A stretch of DNA of 64,000 nucleotides from NCBI GenBank assembly GCA_902363735.1, contig CABJBA010000001.1, positions 62,001 to 126,000 on the forward strand, given 5' to 3'. Positions 26,679 to 35,290 of this stretch are shown here, piece by piece. Position 1 is the stretch's first letter. The number at the start of each line of letters is the position of its first letter. The translations under genes and the position numbers were made by a program. The notes beneath the pieces are model-generated. The model was not told the origin of the DNA. It made no database searches and saw only the letters and a list, made by a program, of their open reading frames with translations. This stretch comes from Clostridiaceae bacterium. GTDB taxonomy: Bacteria > Bacillota > Clostridia > Lachnospirales > Lachnospiraceae.

Positions 26679-27737
26679 TTACACTTGAGAGAACTTGTAA
26701 ACCGTGGTTGTCTGATACTCTTCTCCTGCCTTTAAGAAGGGGCATGGAAATTCTGGCTTGTTGACAGCGTCGGGATAATTCTGCGTCTCAAAACAGTAGC
26801 TGCCCCGTTTTTCATATAAGGCTTTTCCCTTGCCTGCAATTCCAGGCTGCATGCCATTGGCGGTATAAAACTGAATTCCGGGAAGATCCGTATAAACCTC
26901 CATTCGGATTCCGGTTTTGTCTGATTCCGCTGCAGCAGACAAGGCCAATTCTCCCGGTTGGTGATTGAGAACCCAGTTGTGGTCATATCCTGCTCCAAAG
27001 CGCAGATCCTCATAATCCTGGTCAATATCCTGTTCTATGGTCTTCATAACAGTAAAATCCATAGGAGTTCCCTTGACCGGAACAAATTCTCCCGTCGGTA
27101 TCAGGCCTTCATCGGTTCTGGTAAATGTATCTGCATCAATCCAGACCCTCTGCTTCATGGCCCAGCCCCCATTCTGTCCGTCTAAGTTAAAATAGCTGTG
27201 GTTAGTGAAGTTAGCCAATGTATCTGCATCGCAGACCATATGATACGAAATCACAAGACTGTCGTCGGCAGTCAGAGTGTAGGTGATGGTAATATCCGCA
27301 TTCCCGGGATATCCCTGGTCCTTGTCAGGAGAAGAAAGCGAAAAACTGACTCTGGCTCCTAAATCGGTTTCCTCTGCCTGCCCTTCCCAAAGGCGTCGGT
27401 GGTAAAGGTCTGGAGCGCTATGTAAATTACTGGAGCCATTGTTGGCTTCCAGCTTGTACTCTTTTCCATTCAGGGAAAATGCGGCACCTCCGATGCGGTT
27501 AGAATTACGCCCGATAGGGGCTCCAAAATGAGGGGGATTGATCATGTATTCCTCTGCACTGTCATATCCCAGGACAACATCAGTTTTTTTTCCATCTCTG
27601 TCCGGCACATTCATAGTAACCCATACTGCGCCTAAATCGGCAAAAGAGGCTGACACTCCATTTTCATTGCTCAGAGTGTAGAGACAAATCTCTTTTCCGT
27701 CCGGCATGTTTCCCCAATGCTCTTTCTTATATGCCAT
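26679..27737 (-). CDS. galM: Aldose 1-epimerase (mutarotase)
   Basis: Interconverts alpha and beta anomers of galactose or glucose. The 352-residue beta-sandwich protein has GRNSNRIGGA near 75, the catalytic-region FTNHSYFNLDG near 175, and a later LPGIQFYTANG. An ATG 15 bp upstream is open, but the chosen ATG has GGAGG eight bases before it. No other galactose genes are adjacent, so the physiological sugar is not indicated by context. Confidence 0.93.
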   Translation of the reverse strand: MAYKKEHWGNMPDGKEICLYTLSNENGVSASFADLGAVWVTMNVPDRDGKKTDVVLGYDSAEEYMINPPHFGAPIGRNSNRIGGAAFSLNGKEYKLEANNGSSNLHSAPDLYHRRLWEGQAEETDLGARVSFSLSSPDKDQGYPGNADITITYTLTADDSLVISYHMVCDADTLANFTNHSYFNLDGQNGGWAMKQRVWIDADTFTRTDEGLIPTGEFVPVKGTPMDFTVMKTIEQDIDQDYEDLRFGAGYDHNWVLNHQPGELALSAAAESDKTGIRMEVYTDLPGIQFYTANGMQPGIAGKGKALYEKRGSYCFETQNYPDAVNKPEFPCPFLKAGEEYQTTTVYKFSQV

Positions 27738-27767
27738 GTTTGCTTCCTCCATTTTATTTTTTCATGA

Positions 27768-27841
27768 AGGGACTGTCACAAAATCCAAAGATTCCATAAG
27801 ATATGGTTCCTGACTGAAAAATTCATTTTGTGACAGTCCCT
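27768..27841 (-). terminator. Inverted repeat after asd
   Basis: AGGGACTGTCACAAAAT (27768-27784) is perfectly complementary to ATTTTGTGACAGTCCCT (27825-27841), a 17-bp stem with a 40-nt loop. It sits 8 bp after the asd stop codon and probably ends that transcript. A T-run is lacking. The unusually exact arms could also be part of a small dispersed repeat. Confidence 0.65.
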
Positions 27842-27849
27842 GACATTCA

Positions 27850-28938
27850 TTATGCTTTTGCTTTAATATAGCCCTGCGCAGTTAAAAGCTCTGCGGAAAG
27901 AACAGCACCTCCAGCTGCTCCCCGGACTGTATTATGTGATAAACCTACAAATTTATAATCATAAACATTGTCTTCCCTGATACGGCCTACAGAAACGCCC
28001 ATTCCCTTTTCATAATCCACATCAAGGGTGATCTGAGGACGGTTATCTTCTTCTAAATACTGCATAAACTGCTTTGGAGCACTTGGAAGGTCTAATTCCT
28101 GGGCAATACCCTTAAAAGTCACGATACGGTCAATCAGCTCTTCTTTGGTTGGCTTCTTGCGGAACTTTACAAAAACTGCTGCCGTATGGCCGTTTAAAAC
28201 CGGAACTCTGAGACACTGGCAGGTAATGACAGGGCTGCTTGCTTTTACTATTTCTCCGTTTTCAACCTTTCCCCAAAGGCGAAGAGGCTCCTGCTCACTC
28301 TTTTCCTCTTCTCCTCCAATATAAGGAATTAAGTTTCCTATCATCTCCGGCCAATCCTGAAAATTCTTTCCTGCACCTGAAATAGCCTGATAAGTGGTAG
28401 CCACCACTTCATAGGGCTCAAATTCCTTCCAGGCAGTCAGGACTGGGGCATAGCTTTGAATAGAACAGTTAGGCTTTACCGCAATAAATCCCCGTTCTGT
28501 GCCCAGACGTTTTTTCTGGTCAATGATTACTTCAAAATGCTCCGGGTTGATCTCGGGAATTACCATTGGAACATCAGGAGTCCACCTATGGGCGCTGTTA
28601 TTGGATACAACCGGAGTTTCTGTTTTGGCATAGGCTTCTTCAATGGCCTTGATCTCTTCCTTTGTCATATCCACGGCACTGAATACAAAGTCTACAGCTG
28701 CAGCAACAGCTTCCACTTCATTGACATTTATCACAACCAGCCTTTTTACTGACTCAGGCATTGGAGTGGTCATTTTCCAGCGCTCTCCTACTGCTTCTTC
28801 ATATGTTTTTCCTGCAGAACGGGGGCTGGCTGCCACAGTTACCACTTCGTACCATGGATGATTCTCCAGCAAAGAGATAAATCTCTGCCCTACCATGCCG
28901 GTTGCTCCTAAAATACCGACTCTCAATTTCTTTTCCAT
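27850..28938 (-). CDS. asd: Aspartate-semialdehyde dehydrogenase
   Basis: Reduces aspartyl phosphate to aspartate semialdehyde for lysine, threonine, methionine and cell-wall diaminopimelate. The 362-residue protein has the NADP loop LGATGMVGQRF near residue 10 and the active-site cysteine in KPNCSIQSY near 157, followed by the QAISGAGKNF segment. Its length and sequence match the archaeal/fungal-like ASADH subfamily rather than the E. coli type. GAGGAGAAAAAT precedes the ATG. No lysine riboswitch was seen in the 160 bp upstream. Confidence 0.95.
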   Translation of the reverse strand: MEKKLRVGILGATGMVGQRFISLLENHPWYEVVTVAASPRSAGKTYEEAVGERWKMTTPMPESVKRLVVINVNEVEAVAAAVDFVFSAVDMTKEEIKAIEEAYAKTETPVVSNNSAHRWTPDVPMVIPEINPEHFEVIIDQKKRLGTERGFIAVKPNCSIQSYAPVLTAWKEFEPYEVVATTYQAISGAGKNFQDWPEMIGNLIPYIGGEEEKSEQEPLRLWGKVENGEIVKASSPVITCQCLRVPVLNGHTAAVFVKFRKKPTKEELIDRIVTFKGIAQELDLPSAPKQFMQYLEEDNRPQITLDVDYEKGMGVSVGRIREDNVYDYKFVGLSHNTVRGAAGGAVLSAELLTAQGYIKAKA

Positions 28939-29097
28939 ATTTTTCTCCTCGCTTTTTCATCTTGTTATACGAATCGTTCAGCTAAATTCTTAACTATCCT
29001 ATACCAAAGTGAAAAAAAAATCAATATTTATTCGCCATAAAAATACATTTGTGCGCTCATCAAAGACATTTCTCAGGATCTGTACTGCCATAAAGCA

Positions 29098-31377
29098 CTA
29101 AAAGCGCACCTTGCTGCCTTTTCCATCCCGTTTTCCGATTTTCAGCCTGTTTAAGTGGACGTCCTTTTCCTTACCACCCAGAAGGTCCTCTCTTTGCCCA
29201 TCAGGCAAATTCACTTTATAACGAATAACCGGATCTCCACCCAAAAGATATACTTCTTCCAGTTCTTCTCCTTGAGATAGCTTAATGCCTCTGACTCCTC
29301 TGGCATTCTTTTTCATCTCGGAAATTTCTTCGGTTAAAAATCTCAGGAAAATTCCTGATGTTGTCTGCAGAACCACATCGGCCTGACCCTCCAGAACCTG
29401 AATGGTAAGAAGACGGTCATCATCCTGAAGCTTGGTTGCCGCTACTGTTCTGTTGTTGGTTTCAAATTCTTCTCCAGGAACCACCTTGACCAGGGCCTGC
29501 TTTGTGGCAAATAAAAATTTACGCCCTTTTAATCCTGCCCCATGGCATAAGTATATGATCTCTTCCTTTGTCCCATCAAATTTACTTAGATTGTCAATAG
29601 GTGTTCCCTTATCCCGAAGCTTTCCTGCCGGAATGTCCAGAATTTTCACCTGATGGAGATTTCCCGTATTGGTGAAAATACATATTTTATCCGTATTCAA
29701 ACAGTTTACCACATAAGGATGCTCTGTTTCAATGGTATCTTTATTCCTATCATAAGAAGCTTTATCAAGAACCTTACAATAGCCAAAACGATCCATGACG
29801 AAAGTGACTTCCGATACAACAACAGCGGTTTCATCGTAAACAGCTTCTTTTCCGTCCTCGATAAGAGTTCTTCTGGGTGTGCCATATTCCTTTTTGATGT
29901 GATCCAGGTCTTTTTTTATCACTTCATCCATATTTTTACGGCTGGAAAGAATCTTTTCATATTCTGCGATCTTAGCCAGAGTCTCCTTATATTCCTTTTC
30001 CAACTGAAGAATTTCCAGACCAATCAACTTATAAAGCCGCATTTCAAGAATAGCAGTAGCCTGTTTCTCCGTAAAACACAGGGCCTGGGCATCCTTTTCA
30101 AATCCCTTGACCCGGAAATTAATGTTAGAGATATCCCCTGTCATCAAACAGCTTTTGGCATCCTTTAAGTTTTTAGAGCCCCTTAAGACTGCAATGATTA
30201 AGTCAATGACATCACAAGCCTTGATTAATCCTTCCTTGATCTCCTTCTTTTCCAGCTCTTTTTCCAAAAGTGTCTGGTATTTTCTGGTAGCATTTTTATA
30301 TTGGAAATCCAGATAATTTTTTAAGATTCCCTTCAGACTTAAGGTTTCCGGGCGTCCGTCTGCAATAGCCAGCATATTGACTCCATAAGTATCCTCCAGC
30401 TTTGTCTTCTTATATAGAATATTGCAGATTCGTTCCACATCCGCATCCTTACGGAGTTCTAAGACAATACGGATTCCGTCTTTATTAGACTGATTGGAAA
30501 TATCCACCACATCTGTAAGCTTTTTGCTTTCCACCAGGTCAGCCACATCCACCAGGAATTTATTAATTCCCATGCCTACCATGGTATAGGGAATTTCTGT
30601 AATTACAAGTTTATCCTTATCCGCCTTCCGCTTTCCAAGCTCCACCTCCAGCTTTCCCCTGAGTTTGATCTTTCCTGCACCGGTTTCATATATGGCAGGC
30701 AAATCACTTTTATTGGCTATGATGCCTCCGGTCGGAAAGTCAGGTCCGGGCAGATATTCCATCAATTCCCTGACAGAAATATCCTGATTGTCGATGTAGG
30801 CAAACACTGCATCAATAACTTCCCCCAGATTATGAGCAGGAATGCTGGTGCTCATGCCCACTGCAATGCCCTCTGCTCCGTTGATCAGAAGATTGGGAAC
30901 CCGCACGGGAAGAACCTCCGGCTCTTTTTCAGTTTCATCATAGTTTGGGATAAAATCCACTGTCTTGTCTAAATCCTTTAAATAAACCTCCTCGGCAAAC
31001 TTCTCCAGTCTGGCCTCCGTATAACGCATGGCCGCCGCCCCGTCTCCTTCAATGGAACCGAAGTTTCCGTGTCCGTTGACAAGAGGCATTCCCTTTTTAA
31101 ATATCTGGGACATAACCACTAATGTCTCGTATATGGAGCTGTCTCCATGGGGGTGGTACTTACCCATGGTATCACCTACAATACGGGCTGATTTCCGGTG
31201 GGGTTTGTCGTGGTTTAAATGAAGTTCGCTCATATCGTATAAGACACGCCGCTGTACCGGCTTTAAACCGTCTCTGGCATCCGGGATGGCTCTGGCAGTG
31301 ATTACGCTCATGGAATAATTCATGTAGCTCCTCTGCATCTCCTCGGAATATTCTGTTTTAATGATTTTTTCTGCCAT
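29098..31377 (-). CDS. parC: Type IIA DNA topoisomerase subunit A (topoisomerase IV / gyrase A-like)
   Basis: The DNA-cleaving subunit of a type IIA topoisomerase, 759 residues. It has [17 protein letters not shown] near 29 and the catalytic tyrosine in [10 protein letters not shown] near 117. A coiled-coil region follows around 430-490, then a beta-pinwheel C-terminal domain. A canonical GyrA box (QRRGGKG) is not seen; the nearest segment reads [12 protein letters not shown], which favours topoisomerase IV-like decatenation over supercoiling. It begins 18 bp after the B subunit. The gyrA/parC name is therefore tentative. Confidence 0.85.
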   Translation of the reverse strand: MAEKIIKTEYSEEMQRSYMNYSMSVITARAIPDARDGLKPVQRRVLYDMSELHLNHDKPHRKSARIVGDTMGKYHPHGDSSIYETLVVMSQIFKKGMPLVNGHGNFGSIEGDGAAAMRYTEARLEKFAEEVYLKDLDKTVDFIPNYDETEKEPEVLPVRVPNLLINGAEGIAVGMSTSIPAHNLGEVIDAVFAYIDNQDISVRELMEYLPGPDFPTGGIIANKSDLPAIYETGAGKIKLRGKLEVELGKRKADKDKLVITEIPYTMVGMGINKFLVDVADLVESKKLTDVVDISNQSNKDGIRIVLELRKDADVERICNILYKKTKLEDTYGVNMLAIADGRPETLSLKGILKNYLDFQYKNATRKYQTLLEKELEKKEIKEGLIKACDVIDLIIAVLRGSKNLKDAKSCLMTGDISNINFRVKGFEKDAQALCFTEKQATAILEMRLYKLIGLEILQLEKEYKETLAKIAEYEKILSSRKNMDEVIKKDLDHIKKEYGTPRRTLIEDGKEAVYDETAVVVSEVTFVMDRFGYCKVLDKASYDRNKDTIETEHPYVVNCLNTDKICIFTNTGNLHQVKILDIPAGKLRDKGTPIDNLSKFDGTKEEIIYLCHGAGLKGRKFLFATKQALVKVVPGEEFETNNRTVAATKLQDDDRLLTIQVLEGQADVVLQTTSGIFLRFLTEEISEMKKNARGVRGIKLSQGEELEEVYLLGGDPVIRYKVNLPDGQREDLLGGKEKDVHLNRLKIGKRDGKGSKVRF

Positions 31378-31395
31378 GTTATCCTCTCTTCTTTC

Positions 31396-33315
31396 CTATG
31401 CGTCAATCTCCGCCTCTTCCGCATGTTCGTAAATAAACTGACGTCTTGGAAGTACATCACTGCCCATGAGCATTTCCGTTATTTCCGAAGCCATGCGGGC
31501 ATCCTCAATTTCCACCTGTTTTAAAACTCTCCGCTCCGGATCGAGGGTTGTTTCCCAAAGCTGTTCTGCGTCCATTTCGCCAAGACCCTTATAACGCTGG
31601 AGGGTGAATTCTCCTGTATGGGTCTTTTTGTATCGTTCCAAATCCTTTTCGTCATAGAGGTACTGCTCCTGTCCCCGTTTAGGAATCACCTTAAATAAGG
31701 GCGGCATGGCAATAAATACATGGCCGTTATAAATCAGCTCCGGCATAAAACGGTATAAAAATGTGAGAAGAAGGGTGTCAATATGGCTTCCATCCACATC
31801 AGCATCAGTCATGAGGATAATCTTATGATACCGAAGCCTGGTTATATCAAAATCATTGCCATAGCCTTCAGAAAAACCGCATCCAAAGGTGTTAATCATG
31901 GTCTTGATCTCTGCATTTGCTAACACCTTATCCATGGAAGCCTTTTCCACGTTTAAAATTTTTCCTCTGATGGGAAGAATGGCCTGATATCTCCGGTTCC
32001 GGGCAGTTTTGGCAGAACCTCCTGCAGAGTCTCCCTCTACAATGAATATTTCGCACTTTTCTGCTTCCCGGCTTTCGCAGTTTGCCAGCTTTCCGTTGCT
32101 GTCAAAAGAAAACCTGGATTTAGAGAGCATATTAGTCTTGGCTTTTTCCTCTGCCTTACGGATCTTTGCAGACTTCTCGGCACAACCGATCACCGCCTTT
32201 AGAATTTCGATATTGCGGTCAAAGTAACGCTGCAGTTCCTCTCCTGTCACTGCAAATACCGCTTTCGTGGCATCGGCACTGGCCAGCTTTGTCTTGGTCT
32301 GCCCTTCAAAGATGGGATCAGGGTGCTTCACTGCCACCACGGCTGTCAGGCCGCTTCTGGTGTCAGCTCCCGTGAAGTTAGTATCCTTTTCCTTTAAAAT
32401 CCCCAGTTCTCTGGCATAGGTATTGATCATCTGAGTAAAGCGGGTCTTAAATCCGGCTAAGTGAGTTCCTCCCTCCTGAGTGAAAATATTGTTGCAGAAG
32501 CCCAGGATGTTCTCTTCAAATGTGTCCACAAACTGAAAGGCGATCTCTGCCTCAACCTTATCTACGGTTCCCCTGAAATAAATGGGATCATGAACGCCTT
32601 CTTTTCCGGAATTCAATTCCTTTACATAGGCGATGATTCCGTCAGGCTCATGATAAATAACGGTTTCCTCTTCTCCCTGCCTGTTATTTTTATAGGTAAT
32701 ATGGAGATTGGGATTTAAATATGCAGTTTCATGAAGCCGGCTTTTCAGCCACTCTGCTTTAAAACGGATTCTTTCAAAAATCTCATCATCAGGAAGAAAG
32801 TTAATCTCTGTTCCGGTTTCTTTTGTTTTTCCTAACGTGGGAAGCAGGCCATCCATCAGTTCAACCGTTGGTATGCCCCGCTCATATGCGTCAAAATGAA
32901 TCAGACCATTCTTATGTACTTTGATTTTCATGTGAGCTGATAAGGCATTTACTACTGAAGAACCTACGCCATGAAGGCCTCCGCTGGTTTTGTAGGCATC
33001 ATTGTCAAACTTGCCTCCTGCATGAAGGGTGGATAAAACCACACGTTCCGCTGATACGCCTTTTTGATGCATTTCCACCGGAATTCCTCTGCCTGAATCC
33101 TTTACCGTGCAGGACCCATCCGCCTCCAGGCTGATCCAGATCTGATCACAGTAACCAGCCAAATGCTCGTCCACCGCATTGTCTACAATTTCATAAATCA
33201 AATGGTTCAGTCCTTTTGTTCCAACACTTCCTATATACATGCCCGGACGTTTTCTCACCGCCTCAAGGCCTTCCAAAACGGTAATACTGTCCGCATTATA
33301 CTGTGTTTTTGCCAT
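31396..33315 (-). CDS. parE: Type IIA DNA topoisomerase subunit B (topoisomerase IV / gyrase B-like)
   Basis: The ATPase subunit, 639 residues. The GHKL domain has EIVDNAVDEHLAG and the ATP-lid loop GLHGVGSSVVNAL. The Toprim domain has FIVEGDSAGGSAK and MTDADVDGSHI, and the C-terminus has QRYKGLGEMDAEQLWETT. The chosen ATG has GGAGGAGT before it; a GTG 15 bp upstream is open but less likely. Co-transcribed with the A subunit. Clostridia commonly carry such a pair in addition to gyrBA near oriC. Confidence 0.88.
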   Translation of the reverse strand: MAKTQYNADSITVLEGLEAVRKRPGMYIGSVGTKGLNHLIYEIVDNAVDEHLAGYCDQIWISLEADGSCTVKDSGRGIPVEMHQKGVSAERVVLSTLHAGGKFDNDAYKTSGGLHGVGSSVVNALSAHMKIKVHKNGLIHFDAYERGIPTVELMDGLLPTLGKTKETGTEINFLPDDEIFERIRFKAEWLKSRLHETAYLNPNLHITYKNNRQGEEETVIYHEPDGIIAYVKELNSGKEGVHDPIYFRGTVDKVEAEIAFQFVDTFEENILGFCNNIFTQEGGTHLAGFKTRFTQMINTYARELGILKEKDTNFTGADTRSGLTAVVAVKHPDPIFEGQTKTKLASADATKAVFAVTGEELQRYFDRNIEILKAVIGCAEKSAKIRKAEEKAKTNMLSKSRFSFDSNGKLANCESREAEKCEIFIVEGDSAGGSAKTARNRRYQAILPIRGKILNVEKASMDKVLANAEIKTMINTFGCGFSEGYGNDFDITRLRYHKIILMTDADVDGSHIDTLLLTFLYRFMPELIYNGHVFIAMPPLFKVIPKRGQEQYLYDEKDLERYKKTHTGEFTLQRYKGLGEMDAEQLWETTLDPERRVLKQVEIEDARMASEITEMLMGSDVLPRRQFIYEHAEEAEIDA

Positions 33316-33393
33316 GATACTCCTCCACACCCCTCAGGGGTTTCTCTCTTTCCCCTGCGGGTAAATTCACCTTATCTGGTATTGTCATGCTCC

Positions 33394-33423
33394 ATTATAC
33401 AATGCTTGCTCTGTTTTTGGCAA
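33394..33423 (-). promoter_or_regulatory. Promoter of the parE-parC operon
   Basis: Minus strand TTGCCA (33418-33423), 18 bp, TATAAT (33394-33399). The leader of about 70 nt holds a short hairpin, CAGGGG/CCCCTG (33335-33357), just before the ribosome binding site. Confidence 0.65.
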
Positions 33424-33462
33424 GTTACTGGCAGATTTTTTACCAATTTTTATGAAAAACTA

Positions 33463-33492
33463 TTGATTATTTGCTAGTTACTGTGATATAAT
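33463..33492 (+). promoter_or_regulatory. Promoter of tRNA-Gly
   Basis: TTGATT (33463-33468), 18 bp, TATAAT (33487-33492), about 24 bp before the tRNA. Confidence 0.65.
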
Positions 33493-33516
33493 AGACTGCG
33501 TTGTTAGTTATATTAA

Positions 33517-33587
<71 letters not shown>

Positions 33588-33594
33588 GTCTTTT

Positions 33595-33638
33595 AAAACC
33601 CCAGTAAATACAAGATCATCTTGTATTTACTGGGGTTT
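33595..33638 (+). terminator. Terminator after tRNA-Gly
   Basis: AAAACCCCAGTAAATACAAG and CTTGTATTTACTGGGGTTTT form a long near-perfect stem ending in T, eight bases after the tRNA. Confidence 0.9.
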
Positions 33639-33675
33639 TATAATAAAATGCAATATAATTAATACAATGTTTTTC

Positions 33676-33698
33676 TGCACGGTGCAACACGACGTGCA
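33676..33698 (+). repeat. Short inverted repeat upstream of the wall-binding protein gene
   Basis: TGCACG-N11-CGTGCA, about 105 bp before the start codon at 33803. It could be a regulator site or a leader hairpin; no matching regulator gene is adjacent. Confidence 0.35.
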
Positions 33699-33802
33699 AT
33701 TATCCTTTGTAGTGATGGCATATAATAGGACATATTGCTTGAATTTGGAATTATTTAATGATAATATTTAAAAAGTAATCACTTAATTAAAGGAGAAAAT
33801 GT

Positions 33803-35008
33803 ATGAAGAAGCTACTAAAAAAAATCACAATAATAGGAATGGTATTATCTTTATCTATTTCAAGCCTTATTACCGGGTACGGGAAAGAACTTCCTTCTAT
33901 ACAAGGGTTTTATGGCACGGTGCATGAAGGCGCTCATGATACCGATGGTACATATATGCCAATTCCTGCGCTGACGCTTCGTTGGAACCCTGTTTCAGGT
34001 GCTGAGAAATATGAGGTATGGTGCAGAGATATGAGTGATGACACTTGGAGTGACTGGTATTTAAACCAGGTAGTTCAATCAACAACTGCTGAAGAATGGA
34101 TCATAGACGGTTATTTACAAGTAAAAATAAGAGCTGCTGCACAAAATGATAACAGTAACTTTTCAGAAACCATTACCTTTTTAGGTGGAGTGGGGATAGC
34201 GGAAGGTCCAACCAGCCCCACTGTTATTACATCTGGCTGGTTACAAGATCATAATGGCTGGTGGTACAAGAGAATAGACGGATCTTATCCAGTTAACCAA
34301 TGGGAACAAATAAATGGAGGTTGGTATCATTTTAATGAAACGGGTTATATGCAAACTGGTTGGTTTCAGGATAAAGATGGAAAATATTATTTTTTGAATG
34401 ATTCAGGACAAATGTTAACCAGTTGCACAACCCCTGATGGATTCACACTGGATAGCAACGGAGTCTGGATTTCTGGACAAAGCAAAAACACTTCAATTTC
34501 AAGCAGCATAGTGTACAGAGAAATACTGAAAGAAGTATTAAAAGATATCAATTATAAAAACAGAGATAACAATTTTTCATTATTAGATATTAATAACGAT
34601 GGTATTAAAGAATTAATTATTGATTCAATCAATAGTGCTTCTGATTCGAACTCCATCATTTACACTACCATTAATAACAAAGCGGAAAAATGTTATATTG
34701 ATTCTAATGGGACAAAAATCGAATTTTTAAATAGTGCCAGCGGATATCTGCCATCACAAAAAGCTGTTGTAACTTACAGCAATTGGTCATCCCAGGAATA
34801 TAATAAAATGATACAGCTAAATGGAAATAAATTAACCATTCTAGATTCTATAAGTTACAGCTATGAAAACGCAGAACCTAATTATTATCATTTTTCCAGC
34901 AAAATATCAGAAGAAGACTATGATAAAAGAAGTAAAACTTACTTGGAAGCACAAGCTATTGATTATTACTCATTAACGGAGAGCAATATAAATAACTTTG
35001 TGCATTAA
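33803..35008 (+). CDS. Secreted protein with choline-binding-type cell-wall repeats
   Basis: A 401-residue exported protein. The signal peptide covers about residues 1-25 (KK-rich start, then ITIIGMVLSLSISSLITG). Residues 35-125 resemble a fibronectin-like domain (LRWNPVSGAEKYEVW). Then come aromatic wall-binding repeats at about 145-230 (GWLQDHNGWWYKR, GGWYHFNETGYMQTGWFQDKDGKYYF), the choline-binding repeat type that holds proteins on teichoic acids. The C-terminal 170 residues contain DINNDGIKELII, an EF-hand or FG-GAP-like calcium loop, in an otherwise unrecognised domain. No catalytic domain is seen. AAAGGAG precedes the ATG. It is a single-gene unit with its own terminator. Confidence 0.83.
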   Translation: MKKLLKKITIIGMVLSLSISSLITGYGKELPSIQGFYGTVHEGAHDTDGTYMPIPALTLRWNPVSGAEKYEVWCRDMSDDTWSDWYLNQVVQSTTAEEWIIDGYLQVKIRAAAQNDNSNFSETITFLGGVGIAEGPTSPTVITSGWLQDHNGWWYKRIDGSYPVNQWEQINGGWYHFNETGYMQTGWFQDKDGKYYFLNDSGQMLTSCTTPDGFTLDSNGVWISGQSKNTSISSSIVYREILKEVLKDINYKNRDNNFSLLDINNDGIKELIIDSINSASDSNSIIYTTINNKAEKCYIDSNGTKIEFLNSASGYLPSQKAVVTYSNWSSQEYNKMIQLNGNKLTILDSISYSYENAEPNYYHFSSKISEEDYDKRSKTYLEAQAIDYYSLTESNINNFVH

Positions 35009-35048
35009 TCAACATGTAAAACCACATATATTACAATAAATGTTACAA

Positions 35049-35082
35049 AAAGGTCTGGTATGAATTAAAAAACCAGACCTTT
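35049..35082 (+). terminator. Terminator after the wall-binding protein gene
   Basis: AAAGGTCTGGT pairs with ACCAGACCTTT around a 12-nt loop. The remaining bases to 35290 hold no recognisable gene. Confidence 0.75.
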
Positions 35083-35290
35083 AGCTTTTACCAATAATAG
35101 CCACTGTATTATTATCCACTCAATAGTTGCCGTGCTTTCAGGATAAGCCTTAACTGTAAAACAACCAATTACAAGTTTAGACAAAATAATTATGATTATT
35201 GTTCTAGTCTCACTTCCTGCCTTCAAAGCATTATCACAACTAAAACTTCTTCACCTCTTTCATGACCTGGATACACGAAAAACACAAAAA

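Noticed and set aside
26393..26688. Open frames on both strands across the 51-bp repeats
   Set aside because: They arise because the repeat length is a multiple of three; no start with a ribosome site supports them, apart from the possible extension of the transporter frame.
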